DNA of 64,000 nt from Oceanospirillum sanctuarii (GTDB taxonomy: Bacteria > Pseudomonadota > Gammaproteobacteria > Pseudomonadales > Halomonadaceae), in assembly GCF_002150805.1 (NCBI RefSeq), contig NZ_MTBA01000013.1, positions 112,715-176,714 on the forward strand. Reading direction: 5' to 3'. Each line of letters opens with the position of its first letter. Position 1 is the first letter of the stretch. The translations under genes and the position numbers were made by a program. Of the stretch, positions 1 through 7,727 are shown one piece after another. The notes under the pieces are model-generated. The model was not told the DNA's origin and ran no database searches. It saw only the letters and a list, made by a program, of their open reading frames with translations.

Positions 1-645
1 ACCCAGAGTCATCAGCGCCGACAGGCACTGGTCAAACTCGCAAAGGATCATAACTGTCCGCTGATCGCCGATGAGGTGTATCAGTCGCTCTATTTTACCG
101 ACAAGCCTCCCGCGCCTTTGGCTTGCTACGATCGTTCGGCACCTGTTATCTCCATCGGGTCTTTCTCTAAGATTCTGGCACCGGGGCTGCGACTGGGCTG
201 GATTCAGGGTAATGGTGAACTGTTTAACCAGTTAAGAAGCTCCGCACTATTACAAAGTGGCGGTGGACTGGCACCGATGACCTCTGCCTTAGTAGGTAAC
301 CTGATCGCCAAAGGTGATTTCCAGAGCAACCTTACCCTGTTACGGGAGACCTATTCTGCAAGGGCAGAAGTGCTTTATCAGGGCTTGAAATCCACCTTTG
401 GAGATCGGATTCAGGTCAACAAACCTGAAGGCGGTTACTTTCTGTGGGTAACCTTTACCGATGGGCTGGATGTATCTGCCGCGCGGGAACAGGCCAGAAA
501 AGAGGGAGTGAACTACCTGCCGGGCAATCTTTGCTCCGCTAATGGCGAGTTTAGCAACAGCATGCGGCTGTGCTTTGCCTGGTACAGTGAAGCGGAACTG
601 AAAACCGCCTGTGAAAAGTTAAGTACTGCGTTGGCACTGGCCTAA
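1..645 (+). CDS. PLP-dependent aminotransferase, C-terminal part (5' truncated by window edge)
   Basis: The reading frame is open from the first base, so the start lies upstream; about 214 residues are visible. Fold type I aminotransferase features are present: a Y/D block ending ADEVYQ, then GSFSKILAPGLRLGW, in which the lysine is the expected Schiff-base residue, and a C-terminal PEGGYFLW segment typical of 2-aminoadipate/MocR-like aminotransferases. It would transaminate amino acids in the cytoplasm. The missing N-terminus decides whether this is a free enzyme or the catalytic half of a MocR-type regulator; a GntR helix-turn-helix would be upstream of the window. An in-frame GTG at 76 falls inside conserved sequence and is not a plausible start. 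It converges with the higBA operon, with only a few bases between the stop codons. Confidence 0.85.
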   Translation, partial: TQSHQRRQALVKLAKDHNCPLIADEVYQSLYFTDKPPAPLACYDRSAPVISIGSFSKILAPGLRLGWIQGNGELFNQLRSSALLQSGGGLAPMTSALVGNLIAKGDFQSNLTLLRETYSARAEVLYQGLKSTFGDRIQVNKPEGGYFLWVTFTDGLDVSAAREQARKEGVNYLPGNLCSANGEFSNSMRLCFAWYSEAELKTACEKLSTALALA

Positions 646-651
646 AAACGG

Positions 652-966
652 CTACAGGTCAGCGATTTGGGACAGGGTTTCCGGATGACGCTGAACCAAT
701 TTAAGTAGCGTTACAGCCTGACCATTTGGCGCACTTCGGCCTTGCTCCCAGTTTTCTAATGTACGGGATGATGTATGCAGTAATCGGGCAAACACTCCTC
801 GTGACATATTAAACTGCTCACGAATACTGACGATCTCATCAGGGGAGATATTTAACTCACTGATGTCATTAACCTGATGAGTTTTTAGCGTAAGCTTGCC
901 CTCTGAGTGTTCTTTAGCCTCAACAAGAGCAGAGCTTAACTCCGCAAATAGATCACGACTGCCCAT
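652..966 (-). CDS. higA: HigA-type antitoxin (XRE helix-turn-helix)
   Basis: Protein of 104 residues. The C-terminal half is an XRE-type helix-turn-helix (about residues 46-95) with the pattern IREQFNMSRGVFARLL and TLENWEQG, closely like the HigA2 antitoxin family. It should bind and neutralise the HigB toxin encoded just upstream and repress the operon through the operators at 1294-1342. The N-terminal 40 residues are likely the flexible toxin-binding part. The gene overlaps the toxin gene by 14 bases, so translation is probably coupled. Toxin-first gene order, as here, is typical of hig loci. Family assignment is from recalled HigA2 sequence features, not a search. Confidence 0.9.
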   Translation of the reverse strand: MGSRDLFAELSSALVEAKEHSEGKLTLKTHQVNDISELNISPDEIVSIREQFNMSRGVFARLLHTSSRTLENWEQGRSAPNGQAVTLLKLVQRHPETLSQIADL

Positions 967-1285
967 GGCGCCATGCCTCCATAAAAGCTTTTAACTGTTT
1001 CTTCTGATCAGCGGTTAAATCTGACATTTCATTCTTGCCATAAATCGTCAGCAGATAGAAACGTCGTTTTTCGTCGAGAAAGTAATAGATAACACGGGAA
1101 CCACCGCGCTTCCCTTTACCCTTACTGGCAACCCGTATCTTTCGCAAACCACCTGTGCCCTGAATAACGTCTCCCTGCTTAGGGTTAACCATAAGCTCAG
1201 CCTGAAAAAGGCGAAACTCATCATCAGTAAGGTATTCACTACGATACTTTTCAAATAGGGTTGATTCGACAAATACGCTTTTCAT
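953..1285 (-). CDS. higB: HigB2-type toxin, RelE/ParE superfamily mRNA interferase
   Basis: Protein of 110 residues. It reads as a close relative of the Vibrio cholerae HigB2 toxin: N-terminal MKSVFVEST, central GGLRKIRVASKGKGKRGG and RVIYYF, then LLTIYGKNEMSDL near the C-terminus. Toxins of this family sit in the ribosomal A site and cut translated mRNA; the basic KGKGKRGG loop and late lysines fit RNA contact. It is the first gene of a two-gene minus-strand operon with higA. The start ATG at 1285 lies 9 bases from the nearer of two inverted-repeat operators. The gene appears intact, so the module is probably functional. The strong likeness to Vibrio toxins suggests horizontal spread, which is an inference. 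Confidence 0.92.
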   Translation of the reverse strand: MKSVFVESTLFEKYRSEYLTDDEFRLFQAELMVNPKQGDVIQGTGGLRKIRVASKGKGKRGGSRVIYYFLDEKRRFYLLTIYGKNEMSDLTADQKKQLKAFMEAWRHGQS

Positions 1286-1293
1286 TCAAAGAG

Positions 1294-1342
1294 TATACGC
1301 AGATCACGTATAGACGGCAAACCTATACGCGATCTACGTACC
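1294..1342 (-). promoter_or_regulatory. Paired operators of the higBA operon
   Basis: Two imperfect inverted repeats with identical geometry lie directly upstream of higB: TATACG-N7-CGTATA at 1294-1312 and TATACG-N7-CGTACC at 1324-1342. Their centres are 30 bases apart, close to three helical turns. This is the arrangement expected for cooperative autorepression by a dimeric HTH antitoxin such as HigA. The core promoter must overlap or adjoin these repeats. No other gene upstream would use them on the minus strand. Confidence 0.7.
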
Positions 1343-1364
1343 CGAATAAAAGTGAGCATTTGGC

Positions 1365-1889
1365 TCAGAGAAACGCCATTACTTCATCAAAAGGGACATC
1401 GACCACTTCTGCCCGTAGCGTTCCGTTTACCGGGATCTCCAGCGGGTGGGTGGGAATACTGGACTGCAGCGGCTTACCCAGCGCATTTTCCACCTGGTAT
1501 TGGTAGACGGGATCCGTCTCGTCGTCATTAATCACTTCGTAATAACTGAAGTTCAGCCCTTCGATCCGCCCTCTTTCATCTTCATGGGACAGCCCGTAAC
1601 AGGTGTTGATGATGATCTGCTCGTCGGTTTCCGTAACCTCACGGGAGATAATCGGCGTATGGCCTTCGTAACACTCAAACAGCAGCTCTGAAAAGTGATA
1701 TTCGCTGTAACGGTGCAGCTTATCCGCGTCCGGTTCGGCATTCAGAGGGCGAAAATAAACGTAAGGTTCACACTCCTGCCCGTCACGGTATTTCAGTTTG
1801 ATGTAGTCGCCATACTGCTCCGAAATCTGAAAATCTGATGTCGGCAGCACCAACTCCTGATAGAAAAAAATATACTTAATATCATCCAT
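1365..1889 (-). CDS. Hypothetical acidic protein
   Basis: I do not recognise this protein. Starting at the ATG at 1889 (MDDIKYIFF) it has 174 residues. The frame stays open upstream to 2099, but that extension reads like untranslated sequence, so the shorter form is preferred; no strong Shine-Dalgarno site supports either start. The product is soluble, rich in Asp, Glu and Tyr, with no signal peptide or membrane segment, and ends in an acidic DVPFDEVMAFL tail. It sits between the higBA and hicB loci in an accessory stretch on the same strand, which suggests cargo of a mobile or toxin-antitoxin island but gives no function. It could also be an immunity-type protein. Confidence 0.6.
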   Translation of the reverse strand: MDDIKYIFFYQELVLPTSDFQISEQYGDYIKLKYRDGQECEPYVYFRPLNAEPDADKLHRYSEYHFSELLFECYEGHTPIISREVTETDEQIIINTCYGLSHEDERGRIEGLNFSYYEVINDDETDPVYQYQVENALGKPLQSSIPTHPLEIPVNGTLRAEVVDVPFDEVMAFL

Positions 1890-2100
1890 AAAAAACCACA
1901 GAACTATTTGTTTTGATTGGAGAAAAGTAATCTCAATAAGACTGGAAAACCAGAGAGGTTTCACAGTTTTGTGACAGGTTACGGGAAAAGTCGAGCAAAA
2001 GCTCTTATAGGGTAAGGGATTCTTGGGTATGAAGTTAAGAGAAAGGAAAAAATTAGGGAAATTTGAGACTTGTACCCACGCTCTGTGTGAGTACATCAAG

Positions 2101-2502
2101 TCAACGATGAGCAGACATATACTCCGTTACCGCATGAGCCAGCAAGCCGGAACGAGTCTCACCGTGTTTTTTCGCGTACTGGTCGACAGCATTCAGCAAG
2201 CGCTCCGGAATGGTGATGTTCACCCGTTTGGATTTCACCGGCAACTTAGAGAGATCAATATCCACCAGCGCCCAGATGCCATTCGAGTAATCTTTGTTCT
2301 GCTGATGAGCTTCCATAGAAGTCGGCACAGGAATCGCTTCGCCATCCATCAGCATCCCTTCCAGATGGCATTCAATGGCTTCCCGTGCCATATCGATGGC
2401 TTCTTCAAGGGTTTCTCCGGCAGAGAAGCATCCCTCTACATCCGGCACGGTCACACCATAATCAGAGTCGCTGTCTTTGTGAATAACGATAGGGTATCTC
2501 AT
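2101..2502 (-). CDS. hicB: HicB family antitoxin
   Basis: Protein of 133 residues with the two-part HicB layout. Residues 1-70 form the HicB_lk fold (MRYPIVIH, YGVTVPDVEGCFSAGET, LEEAIDMAREAIECHL). Residues 90-130 form a ribbon-helix-helix DNA-binding segment (KRVNITIPERLLNAVDQYA). HicB normally blocks the HicA mRNA interferase and represses hicAB. Here the upstream hicA is reduced to a stub (2504-2563), so this is an orphan antitoxin. Its ribosome site (GGAG) lies inside the end of the hicA remnant, showing the original coupled arrangement. It may persist as a repressor, or as an antidote to HicA toxins elsewhere; both are inferences. Confidence 0.9.
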   Translation of the reverse strand: MRYPIVIHKDSDSDYGVTVPDVEGCFSAGETLEEAIDMAREAIECHLEGMLMDGEAIPVPTSMEAHQQNKDYSNGIWALVDIDLSKLPVKSKRVNITIPERLLNAVDQYAKKHGETRSGLLAHAVTEYMSAHR

Positions 2503-2503
2503 A

Positions 2504-2563
2504 TTATCTCCACTCCCAGCCCGCCTGACGGTAGATACTGCGAACAGTGCCGATGGGGTAATA
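2504..2563 (-). pseudogene. hicA: hicA toxin remnant (C-terminal stub)
   Basis: Immediately upstream of hicB the minus strand encodes PIGTVRSIYRQAGW followed by EWR and a stop codon. This is the C-terminal block of HicA toxins, which typically end in a segment like IGT-(V/L)-xSIx-KQAG. The start, the double-stranded RNA-binding-like core and the catalytic histidine are absent. The stub begins within a few bases of the stop codon of the DUF2971 gene, so the rest of hicA seems to have been replaced by that gene. Stop-to-start spacing to hicB is one base, as in an intact hicAB operon. Confidence 0.75.
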
Positions 2564-2564
2564 G

Positions 2565-3503
2565 TTAGAACTTCCGCCGGTAAATATCTTCCATTCCCTG
2601 CACATGATTTTCCAGTATTCCAGCTTCATGCAACATTCGATATGGGTTTTTCCTCGCGGCATATTGTCGGTGAGATTCATTAATTGAACACCAAGAACAG
2701 CAAGCTTCATCTTCAATAGACTCAGCCATGGGTTCCTTGCATTTTCGGCAGATTTTCTTTGATACAGAAATATCTTCTCCATCGAAAATAAAGACTGAAC
2801 CGGCTTCATCTCGCATGTATTTGCTAGGAAAACTTTTCCCTATAAATGACTGGAAAAATCGACACCCAATCTTTGCTGCCAACTCTTTAGCTTGATCTAT
2901 ATAGTCCGGAGCAGCTTTTGCCCCTGAGATTATGGAAGTTACACACTCCAAGGGGACGAAAAAAATCATGTTCCCTTTCACATCCTCGACAAACTCGTTA
3001 GGTACGATCACTCTGCGCTCTTGCTCGTAACTCCAACATGTCTGCTTTGAAAAGTATGCAGAAGCCATTATCATTTTGTGAAGAAAAAAAGTGTGCCTTG
3101 GTTTACAGGTAGCGAATGCTCTCTGCAACGACGGGGTTATCTCCTTATTGGGTGTATCTGTGTAGGTTACATTAGCAATAGAAATATCATCAAAACTCTT
3201 TTCAAGCTGCTCTTCATCAATCTCAATTACAAATCCCCTAGACGTGTGTGCATAGTGAGCCCACATGGGCACCACTACCGGACTTTGAGAGAAGCAAGTT
3301 GTAGGGCACTGAGGCATTTCACCAATAGACTCTTGATAAAACGCCAGAAGCTGGGGAGAGAGGTTTCTATCAATACTAAGAAATAGTTCGTAAGGATCGT
3401 TATAGTCTTCAGGGAGAGAACATTTAAACCCTACATACCCTTCTCGATTGAATGAGAGCTGCAAGATATCCGGCCCCATATATTTATACAATTTCTTAGT
3501 CAT
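2565..3503 (-). CDS. DUF2971 domain protein with C-terminal zinc-ribbon-like cysteines
   Basis: Protein of 312 residues. The N-terminus (KLYKYM, then EDYNDPYELF) is the hallmark of DUF2971, a domain of unknown biochemical function often seen in accessory and phage-defence neighbourhoods. Around residues 240-270 there are paired cysteines, CRKCKEP and later CCSWC, consistent with a small zinc-binding ribbon, unusual at the end of this family. There is no signal peptide or membrane segment. The gene looks more AT-rich than the helicase gene beside it and ends inside what was hicA, both signs of recent arrival. A role in defence is inferred from family context only. Confidence 0.75.
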   Translation of the reverse strand: MTKKLYKYMGPDILQLSFNREGYVGFKCSLPEDYNDPYELFLSIDRNLSPQLLAFYQESIGEMPQCPTTCFSQSPVVVPMWAHYAHTSRGFVIEIDEEQLEKSFDDISIANVTYTDTPNKEITPSLQRAFATCKPRHTFFLHKMIMASAYFSKQTCWSYEQERRVIVPNEFVEDVKGNMIFFVPLECVTSIISGAKAAPDYIDQAKELAAKIGCRFFQSFIGKSFPSKYMRDEAGSVFIFDGEDISVSKKICRKCKEPMAESIEDEACCSWCSINESHRQYAARKNPYRMLHEAGILENHVQGMEDIYRRKF

Positions 3504-3807
3504 AAGAATCTAATCCCAAAATTTTCTCATCTAACCTACAGACTTCATACATAACCAAATATCAGGGAAAGGCTTCAATAAGAAAGGAACAAACTCCATC
3601 TCAGATCAGACCGCTTCCCTGCCCGCGCACCTGTGCTATAACCACCGGACCAAAACCCGGCTCTAAAATTCCACTTAGCATATCAGCTTATCCTTAATCA
3701 GATTGTGACAAAACCCAACCACAGCTAAAGTCGCACGCGCAGTGCCAAAACCTGCTAGAATCGCGCCTTTTATTTCTCTCGGCTATCTCACTGGTACTCT
3801 GCACTCT
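3504..3807. other. Intergenic region between DUF2971 gene and helicase gene
   Basis: About 300 bases between divergent genes. It must carry the promoters of both the DUF2971 gene (minus) and the helicase (plus). An in-frame upstream ATG of the helicase at 3742 lies here but is not supported by a ribosome site. I see no clear hairpin terminator or repeat. Confidence 0.4.
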
Positions 3808-5160
3808 ATGTCTTTTATCTCCCTTGGCCTGTCGGGCTTTTTCCAACGCGCGTTAGATGAACGGGGTTACGACACCCCTACGGATATTCAGGCGCAGGCG
3901 ATTCCTGCTGTGCTGGAAGGTCGTGATCTGCTGGCGGCGGCGGAAACCGGTTCCGGTAAGACGGCGGCGTTTGTTCTGCCCCTGCTGGAAAAGCTGCTGG
4001 ACCATGAGGGGCTACGCAGCAATCAGGTTGCGTCTCTGGTGCTGGTGCCGACCCGTGAGCTGGCGGTTCAGGTAGAAGAAGCCGTAAAGGCGTACACCGC
4101 CTATTACCCGCGCCGGATCAAATCCCTTGCCGTGTACGGTGGTGTGTCTATTAATGCCCAGATGCAGGCGATGAAAGGCGGCTGTGATCTGATGGTGGCA
4201 ACGCCGGGTCGTCTGATCGATCTGATGGAAAAGAACGCAGTGCAGCTGGATCAGGTGCAGCATCTGGTGCTGGATGAAGCCGACCGCATGCTGGATCTGG
4301 GTTTTGCCGAGGAGCTGCAACAGGTGCTGAGTGCCCTTCCGGTGCAGCGCCAGAACCTGCTCTTCTCCGCGACCTTCCCGAGTGAAGTGGATGCCCTGAT
4401 TGATCGCCTGCTGTTTAATCCGGTTAATATCGAGATCGAGCGGGAAAACAAGCTGCCGGACACCCTGATTCAGCGTCCGATTGAGGTCGATAAAGAACAA
4501 CGTACCGCCCTGCTGCGTCACCTGATCGGTGAGATGAACGGTGCTCAGTTTCTGGTATTTGTTGCCAGCAAGCGTACTGCCGATAACGTCACTGGCAAAC
4601 TGAAAAAATATGGCTTCAGTGCCGAAACCCTACACGGAGACAAGGCTCAGAAAGAGCGTAACCGCTCACTGGCTGCTTTTAAGTCCGGTGAAATTCAGGT
4701 ACTGATCGCTACCGATCTGGCCGCCCGGGGTATCGATATTCCGCAGCTGCCTTTTGTGGTCAACTATGACCTGCCCCGCTCTCCGGCTGACTATGTTCAC
4801 CGCATTGGCCGTACCGCCCGTGCCGGTGAAGTGGGCACCGCGTTCAGCTTTATCGACCACGAAAGCGATGCTCACTTTAAGCTGATCGTTAAACGCAACA
4901 ACCTGGATATCACCCGCGAACAGATTGCAGGTTTCGAGAGAAGTGCTGAAGCGCCGGAAGGCACTGCACCAGCCAAAGGCCAGCCGCCGGTTAAAGGCAA
5001 ACGTAAGAGCAAGAAAGACAAACTACGTGAAGCCGCCGCCCGTGAACAGGCTGCCCAGAACAGCACTAGCCAGAGTAGTGACAAACGTAAAACTGCTAAC
5101 CAAAACAGCAGCGACAAAGGCGGAAGCATCTGGGCTAAAGCCACTCTTAAGCGTCGCTAA
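3808..5160 (+). CDS. DEAD-box ATP-dependent RNA helicase (RhlE/SrmB type)
   Basis: Protein of 450 residues when started at ATG 3808 (MSFISLGL), the position matching related helicases; an upstream in-frame ATG at 3742 would add 22 atypical residues. All superfamily 2 motifs are visible: Q motif (TPTDIQAQAIP, near 25), Walker A AETGSGKT (near 45), PTRELA, TPGR, DEAD (near 157), SAT (near 186), ATDLAARGID and HRIGRTAR (near 330). The last 65 residues are a basic, Ser/Asn/Lys-rich tail that probably binds RNA. Such helicases unwind short RNA duplexes in ribosome assembly or mRNA decay, often in the cold. It is monocistronic or followed by the membrane protein at 5221. Confidence 0.93.
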   Translation: MSFISLGLSGFFQRALDERGYDTPTDIQAQAIPAVLEGRDLLAAAETGSGKTAAFVLPLLEKLLDHEGLRSNQVASLVLVPTRELAVQVEEAVKAYTAYYPRRIKSLAVYGGVSINAQMQAMKGGCDLMVATPGRLIDLMEKNAVQLDQVQHLVLDEADRMLDLGFAEELQQVLSALPVQRQNLLFSATFPSEVDALIDRLLFNPVNIEIERENKLPDTLIQRPIEVDKEQRTALLRHLIGEMNGAQFLVFVASKRTADNVTGKLKKYGFSAETLHGDKAQKERNRSLAAFKSGEIQVLIATDLAARGIDIPQLPFVVNYDLPRSPADYVHRIGRTARAGEVGTAFSFIDHESDAHFKLIVKRNNLDITREQIAGFERSAEAPEGTAPAKGQPPVKGKRKSKKDKLREAAAREQAAQNSTSQSSDKRKTANQNSSDKGGSIWAKATLKRR

Positions 5161-5220
5161 CCTATCCGGACGCTAAAACCGAGAAGCAGATACCAAGACA
5201 AAGCAAGACAAGGATGTTTT

Positions 5221-6069
5221 ATGTCTGATGCCAAGATCAGAGAATTAGCAAGCGCAGAGTCAAAGGATGGGGTTCAGGTTAATGCAGACCTGAGCCTGCT
5301 TCCACCATTAAGCTATCTGAGCCAACCTTTTAATCGTGGCTTACGGCTGGTTTTCAGCCTGATGTGGCGCTTTCGCTGGCTAACATTAACACTGCTCGGC
5401 TTTGCCTATCTGGCAGGCATTGTGGTGATCAATATCCCTATGCTGGATATCCCGTCAGATACCTCCGCGCTGGTGGTGATGTCACCAATGATCATCCCAC
5501 TATGGCTGTTGGCGGCCTATCTGTTACCTGCATTTCTGCTTCTGACCTTTTTTGCCCGCAACCCTAAAACACGGTTAGGTTTTACCTTATTGTTCAGCAA
5601 TATGGTGCTGGTTCCGATACTGTCGTATCTGTTCAGTGATACCCGATTGCTGCTGATTGTGGGAGATAACGGATTTATTGCGCTCTTTATCGCTCTTTTT
5701 CTGGCGGTGCCCTGGCTCTATTTTCGCTATCGGGATCGACTGGAGAGACACGCCCACTGGAGTACACCGGCACTATTACTGGTGATGGCGCTGCTTTACT
5801 GGGAGGGAGCAATCGGCTTCTCGACAACTCAGGTCACCCAAGAGCAATACACCCTCAGCGGCTGTAAGTCAGAGCGCCCGGTGAATAAACATGGCGTGAA
5901 AGGAGATCCTGTCTGGAGCTGTCGGCTGGATCTCAGCCTGAATGGTTTTGAGTACTCCTTCCCGGATATGCGTTTGCCGGATATCTACCTGAGCAAGGAA
6001 GGCCGTGATTCACCGGAGCGGCATCTGGAGATTCGCCACGGCCTGTTCGATCACTTTACTCTGAGATAA
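5221..6069 (+). CDS. Polytopic membrane protein of unknown function
   Basis: Protein of 282 residues, unrecognised. After about 45 soluble residues come five hydrophobic segments (near residues 45-75, 82-112, 118-138, 142-168 and 181-200). A C-terminal domain of about 80 residues follows, with two cysteines (SGCKSE and WSCRLD) that could form a disulfide if it faces the periplasm. The last segment ends SFPDMRLPDIYLSKEG. The start ATG follows a GGATG-type weak ribosome site, 60 bases downstream of the helicase stop; the two may be cotranscribed. No enzyme motif is visible. Confidence 0.7.
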   Translation: MSDAKIRELASAESKDGVQVNADLSLLPPLSYLSQPFNRGLRLVFSLMWRFRWLTLTLLGFAYLAGIVVINIPMLDIPSDTSALVVMSPMIIPLWLLAAYLLPAFLLLTFFARNPKTRLGFTLLFSNMVLVPILSYLFSDTRLLLIVGDNGFIALFIALFLAVPWLYFRYRDRLERHAHWSTPALLLVMALLYWEGAIGFSTTQVTQEQYTLSGCKSERPVNKHGVKGDPVWSCRLDLSLNGFEYSFPDMRLPDIYLSKEGRDSPERHLEIRHGLFDHFTLR

Positions 6070-6111
6070 GGTTCCTATCAGGGAGCCTGTTCAGGTAGGA
6101 AGAAGAATAGA

Positions 6112-7410
6112 TCAGGCGTGACAGAAGCCATTTTTACCGGATTTTTTCACCCGATACATCGCCTTGTCCGCACGCTTTATCATATCTTCCGAACAACAAT
6201 CTCCCTCCGGATAGAGAGCAATCCCGATACTGGCTCCGACATTCACTTCTGCCTGAACACCACCATCGGTTTCAATCTGAAATACGGGTTTCAGAGTCTC
6301 CAGCACACAGGCCGCAACGTGTTCGGCATCCTGCGCCTGCTTAAGGTCGTTCAGCAGAATCAGAAACTCATCACCACCGATGCGGCCAACGGTATCAGAC
6401 TCCCGAACCAGCGCCCGCAGGCGATGCCCTACTTCTACCAGAACCTGATCACCACAGGAGTGGCCGTAGTTGTCGTTTACCGCCTTAAAGCCATCCAGAT
6501 CGACAAATAACAACCCAACCTTCTGGCGGCGACGATCCGCTTCCGCCATCGCCTGATTGAGACGATCTTTGCACAGGCGAATCACCGGCAATCCGGTCAG
6601 GGCGTCAAAGTGCGCCAGCTGTTTCAGCTCTTCCTGAGCGGCCTCAGCCGCTTTGATGGCATCATGCAGGTCGGTAACATCGTATTCGCTGACCAACAGG
6701 ACATAATCCCCCGTGATCGGGTGGCGACTGGTTCGGATATCCACGTTATGGCGGCGTACCCCGTTGCGGGTGATCATCAGATGTTCCTGACAACCATCCT
6801 CTTTCGCCTGTCCCTGACTCAGACGGTGAAGCCCCTCTTCAGGATTGAGGAAACGACCCACAAAGGTGGAGAGGTTTTCCTGCTTGGGCTGATAACCATA
6901 GAGTTTGGCGGCAGCAGGATTTTCAAACAGAGGTTCGCCACCCATAGAAAAACTGGTGACAGAAACCGGGGTATAACGCACCGCTTCGGCAAACAGCAGC
7001 TGCTCCGGCTGCTCACCCAGATTCACGTTTTCAGAGATATAAGCCACGATACCTTTATGACGATCCGGCCCCAGCAGCACCGCTTTATGGCGCATCAGCA
7101 ACATACGGGGTTTGCCGTTGGGATAGGTTGTCCAGGGGTCAGTGGTCATGCCTTCAGCTGCAGCTTTGTAGAAGGTTTGTTCGGTGCGTTTGCGGGCACC
7201 TTCGGTATCCGCAGACAGATCTTTAGCGATCAGGTCTTCAACCTTTTCCAGCCCCCAGAACTCCAGAGCCTTGCTGTTGCCCCACCAGAAGCCGTGTACA
7301 TCCAGATCGAAAATCCAGATGATATCGGGGACATGTTCCAGAATTTCGATCTGCTGATGGTTTTCAAAAACCGGCAGATGGCTGTACTTATCAGATGCTT
7401 GTGCTGGCAT
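6112..7410 (-). CDS. Diguanylate cyclase with PAS sensory domains
   Basis: Protein of 432 residues without membrane segments. Two PAS-like regions (about residues 18-130 and 140-250; the first has DIIWIFDLDVHGFWWGN) precede a GGDEF domain. The active-site motif is intact (RIGGDEFLILL, near residue 342), and an RESD inhibitory-site motif lies five residues before it, so synthesis of cyclic di-GMP with product inhibition is expected. LTGLP marks the start of the catalytic domain. It converges with the membrane-protein gene at 5221 and diverges from the DUF2339 gene. It is one of three GGDEF-type genes in the window and would feed a biofilm/motility switch. Confidence 0.93.
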   Translation of the reverse strand: MPAQASDKYSHLPVFENHQQIEILEHVPDIIWIFDLDVHGFWWGNSKALEFWGLEKVEDLIAKDLSADTEGARKRTEQTFYKAAAEGMTTDPWTTYPNGKPRMLLMRHKAVLLGPDRHKGIVAYISENVNLGEQPEQLLFAEAVRYTPVSVTSFSMGGEPLFENPAAAKLYGYQPKQENLSTFVGRFLNPEEGLHRLSQGQAKEDGCQEHLMITRNGVRRHNVDIRTSRHPITGDYVLLVSEYDVTDLHDAIKAAEAAQEELKQLAHFDALTGLPVIRLCKDRLNQAMAEADRRRQKVGLLFVDLDGFKAVNDNYGHSCGDQVLVEVGHRLRALVRESDTVGRIGGDEFLILLNDLKQAQDAEHVAACVLETLKPVFQIETDGGVQAEVNVGASIGIALYPEGDCCSEDMIKRADKAMYRVKKSGKNGFCHA

Positions 7411-7727
7411 GACCTTCTCACTGAAACACTGCTAACCGAAAAATAACTAACCTGTAAGAAGATAAAAGTATTTCCATCAAATGGCGAGTAGAAACCGGTA
7501 CTCTGCTGATTAAAAACAGCTTTCCCGCTGACCGGAAACAAGTTTTAAGCTTGAATCAGTGCACAATTCCGGTGAAAGCAGGTTGCCGCCTCCCGCAGGT
7601 TATCTGCTAGTATGCATCTTCTTTTGACTAATGACTCTAGCTGCAGCTTGTCTGGCCGTGCCCTATCAGTCATTTGCTTTTGGCCTTAACCGGCTAACGG
7701 GAATTTTTACTTTAGGATCATCAACTC
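7411..7727. other. Divergent promoter region, cyclase / DUF2339
   Basis: Roughly 320 bases between two divergent genes. It should hold both promoters. The stretch before the DUF2339 gene has AGGATCATCAACTC before ATG 7728, a plausible ribosome site. No repeat, RNA gene or credible small open frame was seen. Confidence 0.4.
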
